Source: Cellvibrionales bacterium UBA5860 (GTDB lineage: Bacteria > Pseudomonadota > Gammaproteobacteria > Pseudomonadales > Porticoccaceae). Taken from it: a DNA stretch of 11,545 bases. The notes under the pieces were generated by a model, which did not search any database, had not been told where the DNA came from, and worked only from the letters and a program-made list of their open reading frames with translations. The position numbers were made by a program, and so were the translations under genes. Position 1 is the first letter of the stretch. Each line of letters opens with the position of its first letter. The DNA lies in the NCBI GenBank assembly GCA_002431545.1, contig DJFY01000020.1, positions 1-11,545 of the forward strand, given 5' to 3'. Below, in pieces: positions 1-7,423 of this stretch.

Positions 1-1817
1 TGTCGGAAAGCGAGGAGCTGATCGCCGCCTGCGAAAAACACGGACTGGTCTTCGTGGGCCCTCATCGGGAGGCTATTCGCCTGATGGGTTCAAAAATAGA
101 ATCCAAACGTCTGGCTGGCGAAGTCGGCGTAGCCAGCATTCCTGGATATCACGACACTGCGCAGGATGACCGGACCTTGCTTGCCGCCGCGGGCGATATC
201 GGTTTCCCCCTGATGATCAAGGCCAGCGCCGGCGGCGGCGGTCGCGGTATGCGCCGCATCGACAGTCGCGATCAAATGGTCGACGCACTACCGCAAGCGC
301 GGCAGGAAGCGCTAGCAGGTTTTGGCAACGACCAGCTGTTGCTGGAAAAATTGATCGAATCGCCGCGCCATATCGAAGTCCAGATTGCCGCCGACAAAAC
401 CGGCGCGGCCGTCCATCTCTTTGAACGCGAATGCTCGATTCAACGCAATCATCAAAAAATCATCGAAGAAGCGCCAGCGGCGTTTCTCGAAGAGCCACTG
501 CGGCAACGTCTCTATAAAGATGCGCTCACACTGGCACAAGCGATTGAATACGACTCTCTGGGCACCGTGGAATTTCTCGTCGACGCCGCCTCCGGCGCCC
601 ATTACTTTCTAGAAATGAACACTCGCCTGCAGGTTGAGCACCCGGTGACGGAAGCCATCACTGGCCTCGATCTCGTGGAATGGCAGATCCGCATCGCCGG
701 CGGCGAATCTCTGCCGCGAACACAGCGGGAAATCACCGCCCACGGCTGGGCAATTGAAGCGCGAATCAATGCCGAGGACCCGGCCAACAATTACCAGCCT
801 CAGACCGGAACCATTGATCTCTACCGGGAACCGGATGCCAGCGCGGGGCCCGGACACCTGCGAACCGACAGCGGCGTAACCCAAGGCGCGGTGGTCTCCA
901 GTTACTACGATCCTATGCTGGCAAAATTGATTGCCTGGGGTGCCGACCGCGAGTCAGCGCGCTGCAGCCTGGCACTTGGCCTTGAGAGCTTCGGCCTGCA
1001 GGGCATCGGCACTAACCTGGCTTTTCTCGCCGACATCGTCAATCACGAGAATTTTAGCCAGAAACCCCTGACGACAAACTTTTTGCCCGAGAACTTCGCC
1101 GCCGGATGGCAAGCCCCGATCGCTGACAACACGCCGCTGGTCGCGGCTGCAATTGCCCAGGTCCTCGAACTGGAAAAAAGCTCTCCCGGCCGACACACAT
1201 CTCCATGGCAATCGCTGGGTGGCTACCGCCTTCTGGCGCGGGCAGATGTTTCCAGTCACAGCTACATCAACCTGATTACCCCCAGCGGGCAATTCAGGAC
1301 TGTGGCGGTCACTGGCTTTAACGGCGAATATCGCGTCCACGTGTTAACCGAGCCAACCTGCGAGGGCATCGATTCGCTGGGCGAGGAAGCTGCAAAGAAA
1401 ACCACAACGGCGGTACGAGCGCGTTATCTGACAGCTGATCAGCTGCTGCTGGAGCTCGACGGCAAAAGCCTCAGCGTGGAGGTTCAGTGGCGCGAAAACA
1501 AGCTGGCGCTCCGCGGGTTAAATGGCATTTTCACCTGCCAGATTGTCGATATACAGACTCGCGCGTTGGACGGCAATGGCGATGGCGGCAACGGCGAGCA
1601 TTTGGTAAAGGCCACGCTGCCCGGACAAGTGGTCGAAATCAAAACTGCCGCTGGCAAAGCGGTGCAACGTGGCGACACTCTGGTAGTGCTGGACTCCATG
1701 AAACTGCTGCACAACCTGGTCGCGCAAACCGACGGAACGGTAAAAGAGGTATTCAGCGCCGTTGGCGAAAACGTCGAAGGTGGGGCTACCTTGATCGAGA
1801 TTACTCCGGCCGGCTGA
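1..1817 (+). CDS. Acyl-CoA carboxylase alpha subunit (biotin carboxylase + biotin carrier), 5' partial
   Basis: The frame is open to the window edge (first full codon at 3), so the GTG at 54 is internal and roughly 90 N-terminal residues are missing. The subunit carboxylates its own biotin with ATP and bicarbonate for a separate carboxyltransferase subunit. Seen: the ATP-grasp glycine loop GGGGRGMR (231-254); the HIEVQ and ERECSIQRNHQK segments; the catalytic stretch EMNTRLQVEHPVTE (from 612); the biotin carboxylase C-terminal domain (ARINAEDP); and a C-terminal carrier domain with biotinyl lysine at 1701-1703 in DSMKLL, 37 residues from the end. One-chain BC plus BCCP architecture is known for methylcrotonyl-, geranyl- and propionyl-CoA carboxylases. 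A following acyl-CoA dehydrogenase favours leucine (methylcrotonyl) or terpenoid (geranyl) degradation. The exact substrate cannot be read from this subunit; the beta subunit is presumably upstream. The biotin motif is SMKL rather than the usual AMKM. Confidence 0.93.
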   Translation, partial: SESEELIAACEKHGLVFVGPHREAIRLMGSKIESKRLAGEVGVASIPGYHDTAQDDRTLLAAAGDIGFPLMIKASAGGGGRGMRRIDSRDQMVDALPQARQEALAGFGNDQLLLEKLIESPRHIEVQIAADKTGAAVHLFERECSIQRNHQKIIEEAPAAFLEEPLRQRLYKDALTLAQAIEYDSLGTVEFLVDAASGAHYFLEMNTRLQVEHPVTEAITGLDLVEWQIRIAGGESLPRTQREITAHGWAIEARINAEDPANNYQPQTGTIDLYREPDASAGPGHLRTDSGVTQGAVVSSYYDPMLAKLIAWGADRESARCSLALGLESFGLQGIGTNLAFLADIVNHENFSQKPLTTNFLPENFAAGWQAPIADNTPLVAAAIAQVLELEKSSPGRHTSPWQSLGGYRLLARADVSSHSYINLITPSGQFRTVAVTGFNGEYRVHVLTEPTCEGIDSLGEEAAKKTTTAVRARYLTADQLLLELDGKSLSVEVQWRENKLALRGLNGIFTCQIVDIQTRALDGNGDGGNGEHLVKATLPGQVVEIKTAAGKAVQRGDTLVVLDSMKLLHNLVAQTDGTVKEVFSAVGENVEGGATLIEITPAG

Positions 1818-1850
1818 CACGCGCGCCCTCCCCCAACCCGAATCCCTAGC

Positions 1851-1856
1851 GAGGAA
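1851..1856 (+). promoter_or_regulatory. Ribosome binding site of the acyl-CoA dehydrogenase
   Basis: GAGGAA lies just before ATG 1861, with GAGG six bases from the start. It is the clearest Shine-Dalgarno in the window and fixes the dehydrogenase start. The 43-bp gap to the carboxylase stop holds no terminator, which supports cotranscription. Confidence 0.75.
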
Positions 1857-1860
1857 CAAC

Positions 1861-3012
1861 ATGAATCAACTGTATTTTTCCGAAGAGCAAAATATGCTGC
1901 GCGAGCAGATCCGCCGCTTTGTCGAACAGGAAATCGTGCCTCATGCCGAACCCTGGGAAGAGGATGGCTTCGTGCCCAGGGACGTGCTGCGCAAGATGGG
2001 CGGGTTGGGTTTTCTGGGCATTCGCTATGGCGAGGACTACGGCGGCAGCAATATGAATACGCTGGGCAGCGTCATTCTCGCCGAGGAACTGGGTCGGTCA
2101 ACCTTTGGCGGCTTTGCCGTGACTGTGCTGGTACATACGGATATGGCCTCGCCGCACCTGGAAAATTTTGGCACTAAAGCACAAAAAGACAAATACATGG
2201 CCGACCTGATCAGCGGCAAAAAAATATGCGCGGTCGGCGTCACCGAACCAGATGCCGGATCGGATGTCGCCGGCATCCGCACCACCGCAGTGGAAGATGG
2301 CGATAGTTATGTACTCAACGGCAGCAAGATGTTTATCACCAACGGTGTCAAAGGCGATGTCTACTTCGTGGCCGCGAAAACAGATACCAGCGTCAAGGGA
2401 TCCCGCGGCATCACAATATTTATCCTGGAAAAAGGCATGGACGGTTTTACAGTCAGCCGCGCGCTGGACAAGCAGGGCTGGCGATGTTCGGACACCGCGG
2501 AACTCGTGTTCGACAACTGCCGGGTTCCCAAAGCAAACATCCTGGGCGGCGTAAACAAGGGTTTTTACTCCATCATGCGCAACTTCCAGAACGAGCGCAC
2601 CGTGCTGGCCGCGCAAAGCATGGGCGAAGCCGCCAAGGCGCTAGAACTCACCTTGCAGTATGTGCAGGAGCGCAAAGCCTTTGGCGAGACTCTATGGGAC
2701 AAACAGGGCATTCGTCAGCGCCTGGCCATGGCCCAGGCGAAAGTGGAAGCCGGCCGCCAACTGGTTTATCACGCGGCCTGGCTCGACGCCATGGGCGAGG
2801 ATTGCGTCAAGGAAGTATCGATGGCGAAGGCCTTTTGCTGCGAACTGGTGAACGAGGTCATGTACACCTGTCTGCAGTTTCACGGCGGCTTCGGCTATAT
2901 TCGCGAAAGCGCGATCGAACGCATGTCACGGGATGCACGCGTACAGAGCATTGGCGGCGGTGCCACCGAAGTCATGCTCGAGGAAATCTCCAAACGGTCA
3001 GTTATCTCCTAA
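1861..3012 (+). CDS. Acyl-CoA dehydrogenase, IVD/LCAD-like
   Basis: This is a 383-residue FAD enzyme of normal family length that introduces the alpha,beta double bond into an acyl-CoA in the cytoplasm and passes electrons to ETF. Seen: N-terminal helical domain, FAD/substrate motif TEPDAGSD (residues 128-135), LNGSKMFITNG, the RKAFG signature, and a C-terminal QFHGGFGY followed by RDARVQSIGGGATE. At the MCAD catalytic Glu376 position (usual IYEGT) it has glycine 366. Glu245 in NERTVLA falls where isovaleryl-CoA and long-chain dehydrogenases carry their base. It therefore belongs with the helix-G-glutamate subgroup, in line with a branched substrate. It sits 43 bp behind the carboxylase alpha gene with a good RBS, so it is probably the last gene of the same operon. 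Isovaleryl-CoA, citronellyl-CoA or a long-chain acyl-CoA are all possible substrates. Confidence 0.93.
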   Translation: MNQLYFSEEQNMLREQIRRFVEQEIVPHAEPWEEDGFVPRDVLRKMGGLGFLGIRYGEDYGGSNMNTLGSVILAEELGRSTFGGFAVTVLVHTDMASPHLENFGTKAQKDKYMADLISGKKICAVGVTEPDAGSDVAGIRTTAVEDGDSYVLNGSKMFITNGVKGDVYFVAAKTDTSVKGSRGITIFILEKGMDGFTVSRALDKQGWRCSDTAELVFDNCRVPKANILGGVNKGFYSIMRNFQNERTVLAAQSMGEAAKALELTLQYVQERKAFGETLWDKQGIRQRLAMAQAKVEAGRQLVYHAAWLDAMGEDCVKEVSMAKAFCCELVNEVMYTCLQFHGGFGYIRESAIERMSRDARVQSIGGGATEVMLEEISKRSVIS

Positions 3013-3015
3013 CAG

Positions 3016-3038
3016 CTCGCGCCGCATGTCGCGAGTTT
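3016..3038 (+). terminator. Possible weak terminator after the dehydrogenase
   Basis: A 6-bp GC-rich inverted repeat (CTCGCG, 8-base loop, CGCGAG at 3030-3035) starts 4 bases after the dehydrogenase stop and is followed by only TTT. Position and GC content fit a terminator; the short T tract makes it weak. It lies where two convergent genes meet. Confidence 0.35.
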
Positions 3039-3151
3039 AATACCGGCCGCGTCGGCTCGGGGCGTTTCTTCCCGGACCCTACTTCGCTGATGCAATAGCT
3101 CTTTACCTTTACAAAGAGGCTAATGCACCCGCGACCGCGGGCCGACCTCTA

Positions 3152-4624
3152 CTACAGGTATGGCGAGAATAACCAGCATAGAGCGTCCCGTGTGCGCTGC
3201 CCGAGCGAGCGTTCATCGACCTCGTCAAGCGTAACCTGCTTCGACACTGCGGCAACATCGCGAAAATGCTGGCCGAGCTTTTCGACGACGCCAGCATCGT
3301 AAATTTCCAGGCCCAATTCGTAGTTAAGCCGCAGGCTTCTCGGGTCGATATTCGCCGACCCCACCAGGGCATAGCTATCGTCGACCAGAACAAGTTTTGA
3401 ATGGGCAAAGGGCGGCGGCTGGTAAAGCACTTTGACGCCGTAATAGAGTAGTTCCCACAACATATTGCGCGTTGCCCAATGAACCATAGGCAGGTTGTTT
3501 TTTGCCGGCAACACGATCGTCACGTCGACATCCCTGAGCGCCGCGGCCTGTAAACAACCGACCAGTGCCTCGGATGGTAAAAAATAGGGCGTCATGATGT
3601 ACACCTGGGTTTTGGCAGAGACGACTGCCGCTCGAATGGCCAGGGACAGACGATCGAGATTTTCATCCGGACCGTCGGCGATAACCCGGCAGGAGGCAAG
3701 CCCTGCCTTCACCTCGTAGTCGCGATCCTGCTCTGCGGCAGGTGCTTCGAAGCGCGGCAATTCGGGTAACGCTTTTCCAGTGGTACGCTCCCAATCAATG
3801 GCAAAAATTCGCCGCAAACGTTCGACCACCGAACCCCGCAGAAGAAAATGCACGTCGACCACGGGGTTTATCACGACGGGATCCGCCACCAGGTGGCGAT
3901 CGCCTATATTCATACCACCGGTAAAGCCCATGTCCTCATCGATAACCAAAATCTTGCGGTGATTTCGCAAGTTCACAGACCAGGTCGCCGGCGATAATCG
4001 CGGCGCGTTGAAACGACACGCCTTGATCCCGGCGCGCCTGAGCTGGGGCACAGCACGGGGCCAAGCGTACTTCTCGCCCATACCGTCGACGATGACCCTG
4101 ACAACCACGCCCCTTGCCACAGCGTTTTGCAAGGCCTCGATAAACTGGCGGCCTGTCTCGTTGGTTTCAAATATATATGTCGCCAAAAAAATACTGTGTC
4201 GCGCCTTGGCTATGGCTTGCAGCATTGCCGGATAGGCCGCTTCTCCATTGTGCAGCACAGCAACGCTGTTACCCGCAAGCAGAGGCTCCCCGGTCACAGC
4301 CAATACCGCGCGCTTCAACCCCGCCAGTTCCGAGGCCTGCTCATTCTCAGGCAAGACCACGGGTTGTACGCCGCCACCGCGTTCAAAGCCAATAAAACGA
4401 TTTTTATTGCGACTGCCCCGGTATTGCCGTGCCCGGGTCTCAACACGATTGATGCCAAATAGACAGTAGAGCAAAGGGCCGATCATCGGAAAAAACAGGC
4501 TGACCGCGATCCAGCCCAGTGCCGCCCGCGACTCGCGCTTGAAAAGCAGAGCATGCCAGGCCGCCAAGGCTCCGACGAGCAACGGCGTGACTACAACCAG
4601 CCAGAAAAGCACATCTTCAAACAT
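3152..4624 (-). CDS. cls: Cardiolipin synthase (phospholipase D superfamily)
   Basis: This is a 490-residue inner-membrane enzyme that joins phosphatidyl groups to make cardiolipin. Seen: two N-terminal membrane segments (about residues 5-26 and 34-57, typical of ClsA-type enzymes) and two PLD domains with complete HKD motifs. The first is H222, K224, D229 (NHRKILVID, followed by TGGMNIGD). The second is H408, K410, D415 (AHSKLVLVD, followed by GSANIDPRS). The C-terminus LFSPYL resembles the conserved end of the family. Length and motif order match bacterial cardiolipin synthases, and nothing is missing. ATG 4624 precedes the first membrane segment; no strong Shine-Dalgarno is visible before it. 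The gene converges on the dehydrogenase (139-bp gap) and diverges from the DUF3015 gene, so its promoter should lie in 4625-4787. A second cls paralogue elsewhere in the genome is common in relatives, so ClsA or ClsC assignment is not made. Confidence 0.93.
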   Translation of the reverse strand: MFEDVLFWLVVVTPLLVGALAAWHALLFKRESRAALGWIAVSLFFPMIGPLLYCLFGINRVETRARQYRGSRNKNRFIGFERGGGVQPVVLPENEQASELAGLKRAVLAVTGEPLLAGNSVAVLHNGEAAYPAMLQAIAKARHSIFLATYIFETNETGRQFIEALQNAVARGVVVRVIVDGMGEKYAWPRAVPQLRRAGIKACRFNAPRLSPATWSVNLRNHRKILVIDEDMGFTGGMNIGDRHLVADPVVINPVVDVHFLLRGSVVERLRRIFAIDWERTTGKALPELPRFEAPAAEQDRDYEVKAGLASCRVIADGPDENLDRLSLAIRAAVVSAKTQVYIMTPYFLPSEALVGCLQAAALRDVDVTIVLPAKNNLPMVHWATRNMLWELLYYGVKVLYQPPPFAHSKLVLVDDSYALVGSANIDPRSLRLNYELGLEIYDAGVVEKLGQHFRDVAAVSKQVTLDEVDERSLGQRTRDALCWLFSPYL

Positions 4625-4683
4625 GTCGGTTATTCACTTGTGGATACCGGGGTCCTATGGCTATGCCAATCCGTGACCAATAC

Positions 4684-4702
4684 CCTATTTTCAATAAATA
4701 GG
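4684..4702. repeat. Perfect 7-bp palindrome between divergent genes, possible operator
   Basis: CCTATTT, a 5-base spacer TCAAT, then AAATAGG form a perfect inverted repeat 60 bp upstream of cls and 86 bp upstream of the DUF3015 start. It adjoins AT-rich sequence with -10-like hexamers on both strands: TAGAAT on the minus strand at 4714-4709 (5 of 6 consensus) and TATTCT on the plus strand at 4708-4713. I find no convincing -35 box for either. It could bind a regulator shared by both genes; the function is inferred from position only. Confidence 0.35.
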
Positions 4703-4776
4703 TTAAATATTCTAGCGTAACGCATTGAAGGCAAGGTCTGATACCAATAACATCGGGCCGCACAACATAGGAAATC

Positions 4777-4780
4777 AGGA
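4777..4780 (+). promoter_or_regulatory. Ribosome binding site that sets the DUF3015 start
   Basis: AGGA sits 7 bases before ATG 4788. The frame could be opened further upstream from TTG 4725, but only ATG 4788 has both a ribosome binding site and an immediately following signal peptide. Confidence 0.7.
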
Positions 4781-4787
4781 AACGCTT

Positions 4788-5279
4788 ATGACTTTAACAA
4801 ACGGAAAAAAACTAGCAGGCGTGGCGGCTATTTGCGCACTCCCCTCCCTTGGCTTTGCCGAAGCCGCCGGCGGCCCTAATTGTGGCTGGGGTAATATGCT
4901 GTTTGAAGGCAACTCGGGCCTCGGTTCGCATTTGGGCGCGACCTTAACCAACGGCACTTCAGGCAACGCTACTTTTGGCATGAGTAGCGGCACCAACGGT
5001 TGCGACGTCAGTGGTCAGCTGACCTACGGCGGCCAAAGCTTGCTGGCAGAAGTCATGGACGAATTTTCCGAGGATGTAGCTCGCGGTCATGGCGAGGCAC
5101 TCAATGCCGTTGCCATCAGCTGGGGCATAGCACAGGAAGACCGCGCAGCCTTTGCGGCGTTAGCTCATGAAAATTTTTCCACGCTGTTTCCACACGAAAA
5201 CGTTACCGCGCAGAACGTAGCGACGTCTATTAATCAGTTAATGAAACAGGATGCAAAACTGGCCAAATATTCGGTCTAA
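4788..5279 (+). CDS. DUF3015 family secreted protein
   Basis: A small exported protein of 163 residues. A signal peptide (lysines at 7-8, hydrophobic 9-23, likely cleavage after GFA24 or AEA26) precedes a mature domain that opens with GPNCGWGNMLFEG and continues with the glycine/threonine/asparagine-rich signature TNGTSGNATFGMSSGT, then GCD. This arrangement is how I recognise DUF3015. The two mature cysteines (32 and 72) could form a disulfide in the periplasm. The C-terminal half (from about residue 82) looks helical and polar (LLAEVMDEFSEDVARG). No catalytic motif is visible, and the molecular role of the family is unknown to me. The gene has its own RBS and a strong terminator, so it is probably a monocistronic, well-expressed unit, although it lies directly before the DUF4105 gene on the same strand. 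Confidence 0.88.
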   Translation: MTLTNGKKLAGVAAICALPSLGFAEAAGGPNCGWGNMLFEGNSGLGSHLGATLTNGTSGNATFGMSSGTNGCDVSGQLTYGGQSLLAEVMDEFSEDVARGHGEALNAVAISWGIAQEDRAAFAALAHENFSTLFPHENVTAQNVATSINQLMKQDAKLAKYSV

Positions 5280-5291
5280 TATCGTCCGCAT

Positions 5292-5341
5292 AAGCCTCGA
5301 GCCCTGGTAATTTATAGCAAAGGCTCGAGGCTTTTTCTTTT
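5292..5341 (+). terminator. Strong rho-independent terminator after the DUF3015 gene
   Basis: GCCTCGAGCC (5294-5303) pairs perfectly with GGCTCGAGGC (5322-5331). Two further A-T pairs extend the stem to 12 bp around an 18-base loop, followed by TTTTTCTTTT. It starts 12 bases after the stop codon. It acts on the plus strand only; no matching tract exists for the other direction. Genes from 5457 on should therefore mostly use their own promoter. Confidence 0.92.
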
Positions 5342-5445
5342 CAATGGCGGTTGCGGCGCACCTGTTCCCAGTCCGTCAAACCCTCACTGGCACCGGAAAT
5401 ACTGGACCAGGCGTCTTCAATTAGCACCTTTCTGACATTACTTTT

Positions 5446-5451
5446 TATATA
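5446..5451 (+). promoter_or_regulatory. -10-like TATATA immediately upstream of the DUF4105 start
   Basis: TATATA ends 5 bases before ATG 5457 in an otherwise GC-rich area, downstream of a strong terminator, and no Shine-Dalgarno is present. If it is a -10 box, transcription would begin at or next to the start codon (leaderless mRNA). No good -35 hexamer is found 16-18 bases upstream, so the call is weak. Confidence 0.3.
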
Positions 5452-5456
5452 AAACA

Positions 5457-7400
5457 ATGCGCATTCCCCGTTGCACTTGGTTTAGCTGGCGCGCTTATTT
5501 ATTGAAGACTGCCATTGTCCTGACTGCCACCATGACGGCTTTCACCACGACAGCTTTCAGCGGTAGCCCCAATAAACCATTGGTCGCTCATAACGCTTTT
5601 TCAGACAAAGCTCACCAAGCTCGACTCTGGGAGCACCCGGAGTGGCTCAATCTGCTCCATTACAAAGTAAGCCAAGGTATTTTGTCCGGCGCGAAAATAA
5701 AATATGAAAGCTTCGTCGACGACGATGCGTTCTTTCTGGCCAACACAGGCGATACAGATCCGCAGGCAGAGATGCTGGCTACCATTGAGGGCCTGTTCGA
5801 TACTCGTAATACCGGTAATGAACACGCTCAGTGCCGTTTTCCGGCACGCCGCACCTGGCTCGAGCAACAACTTGCAATACAAGGCCTGCCATCAGTCCGC
5901 TGCCCGCTATATGATGAATGGCGGGGCATGATTCACGCGGGCAGCGTGGTGCTCGTGTTTCCGGCACATCACCTCAACAGCCCCTCCTCTATGTTCGGCC
6001 ATACGCTACTGCGCCTGGATTCGAAACCGGACCGGGAGCACACAGATTGGTTGGCTTTCGGCGTTAACTTTGGCGCCAATGTACCGGCGGGCGACAACTC
6101 CATTCTATATGCCTATCGTGGCTTGACGGGTGGCTATCCCGGACAATTCATTGTCGAGCCCTATTTCAAAAAAATTCAGGAATACAATCGGGACGAGAAC
6201 CGGGATATCTGGGAATACCCGCTCAACCTGACTCAGGAGGAAACCACTCGGCTGGTCACCCATTTGTGGGAGCTCAAGGATATCAACTTCGATTATTTTT
6301 TCTTCACCGAAAATTGTTCCTACCGCTTGCTGGAACTACTTGAAGTGGCACGACCCGGCACGGAACTGACCGATGAATTTGTTATCTCCGCCATTCCCAT
6401 TGACACAGTACGGGCAGTGGAGCGCGGCGGCTTTATTTCTTCCACCCGCTACCGACCAGCAATGGCGACACGGCTCAAACACCAATTGGCGGCCCTGCCG
6501 GATGATTTGAGACCACTCTTGATCCAGCTGGCCGAGGCCCCACATACCACCGCCAAGGAACTAAATCAGCTACCACCGGAAACACGCTATTACGCGCTGG
6601 AAACCAGCTATACCGGACTGCGCTATCAGCAGGCCAAGCGGACGCGGGACAAGAATGCAGCACAGCACAGCCACGCCATCCTGAACAAGCTGAGCGAACA
6701 GGCAATCCAGCCCGAGGTACCCATTCCAAGCCCCACGGCGCCCCAGAGTGGACACGAGAGCAAACGCATCACTACGCGTATTGGCCGGGATGATGATCGC
6801 AATTACACAGAGCTGGAGTTGCGTATGGCATACCACAGCCTGCTGGATAACCAGTATGGGTTTCTCTCCGGCGCACAAATCAACATGGGCAATACCTCCT
6901 TGCGGCGCTACGATGACGGTTCAGTAAAGCTAGAACGCCTCGATGCGGCGGATATCTTTTCCCTGACGCCCAGGGACACCTTCTTTAACCAGCTGTCCTG
7001 GCGCGTCTACGGTGGTCTGGAACGGATCAACACCGATAAAGGCCGCCCGCTCGCGGTCCATGTCACCGGTGGTGGTGGTTATGCCTACACCGCTGGCTCC
7101 GGCACTGTGTTTGCGCTGCTGAGTGGTCGTGTCGAGCACAACCGAGACATGGATGAAACGGCGGAAATCGCCATAGGCCCACAGTTGGGATGGCTCTACC
7201 AGACGCCTTTTGGCGCCGGCATGGTAAACGCCTCCGGGCTGCAATTCAGCGGTGGGGAGCAGCGCCTGGACTTTGGTATCGAGCAAAATATCGTGCTTTC
7301 ATTGAATCACGCTTTGCGCGTCTCTCTCGACCGCCGCTGGCATGAATACGGCGGCGACGCCACTGAGTTTTCTCTCGGTTACCATTGGTATTTCCGTTAG
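5457..7400 (+). CDS. DUF4105 (Lnb N-terminal domain-like) protein with probable C-terminal outer-membrane beta-barrel
   Basis: 647 residues. A signal peptide (hydrophobic 16-34, possible cleavage AFS35) is followed by a catalytic-looking domain of about residues 50-330 and a C-terminal region from about 438 to 647. The first domain carries SSMFGHTLLRLD with His182 and FFFTENCSYRLLELL with Cys287. This is the conserved His/Cys pair of the DUF4105 family and of Lnb, the enterococcal lipoprotein intramolecular transacylase. The last 200 residues show about eleven short segments of alternating polar and hydrophobic residues, rich in Gly, Tyr and Trp, ending GYHWYFR. This fits an outer-membrane barrel with an aromatic penultimate residue. 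Predicted site: outer membrane, with the catalytic domain in the periplasm. Substrate unknown; lipoprotein acyl transfer or amide/thioester chemistry are guesses from the Lnb link. The start has no Shine-Dalgarno but is required for the signal peptide. The hydrolase gene follows 23 bp downstream. Confidence 0.85.
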   Translation: MRIPRCTWFSWRAYLLKTAIVLTATMTAFTTTAFSGSPNKPLVAHNAFSDKAHQARLWEHPEWLNLLHYKVSQGILSGAKIKYESFVDDDAFFLANTGDTDPQAEMLATIEGLFDTRNTGNEHAQCRFPARRTWLEQQLAIQGLPSVRCPLYDEWRGMIHAGSVVLVFPAHHLNSPSSMFGHTLLRLDSKPDREHTDWLAFGVNFGANVPAGDNSILYAYRGLTGGYPGQFIVEPYFKKIQEYNRDENRDIWEYPLNLTQEETTRLVTHLWELKDINFDYFFFTENCSYRLLELLEVARPGTELTDEFVISAIPIDTVRAVERGGFISSTRYRPAMATRLKHQLAALPDDLRPLLIQLAEAPHTTAKELNQLPPETRYYALETSYTGLRYQQAKRTRDKNAAQHSHAILNKLSEQAIQPEVPIPSPTAPQSGHESKRITTRIGRDDDRNYTELELRMAYHSLLDNQYGFLSGAQINMGNTSLRRYDDGSVKLERLDAADIFSLTPRDTFFNQLSWRVYGGLERINTDKGRPLAVHVTGGGGYAYTAGSGTVFALLSGRVEHNRDMDETAEIAIGPQLGWLYQTPFGAGMVNASGLQFSGGEQRLDFGIEQNIVLSLNHALRVSLDRRWHEYGGDATEFSLGYHWYFR

Positions 7401-7423
7401 GCTGACTCCGTTTCAGAACTCCC

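Noticed and set aside
54..56. GTG 54 as the start of the carboxylase subunit
   Set aside because: The frame continues upstream to the window edge with family-typical residues (SESEELIAACEKHGLVFVGP), so the gene is cut by the window.
954..1340. Antisense open frames inside the carboxylase, dehydrogenase, DUF4105 and fadH genes (for example 954-1340, 2098-2616, 6930-7286)
   Set aside because: They lie opposite well-supported genes, have no RBS or recognisable domains, and are expected by-products of GC-rich coding DNA.
3098..3141. Two small hairpins (CTCTTT/AAAGAG at 3099-3118 and CCCGC/GCGGG at 3128-3141) as terminator of cls
   Set aside because: Stems are 5-6 bp and no T tract follows on the minus strand, so I do not list them as terminators.
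4725..4787. TTG start giving a 184-residue DUF3015 protein
   Set aside because: It would put 21 polar residues before the signal peptide; ATG 4788 has a proper RBS at 7-base spacing.
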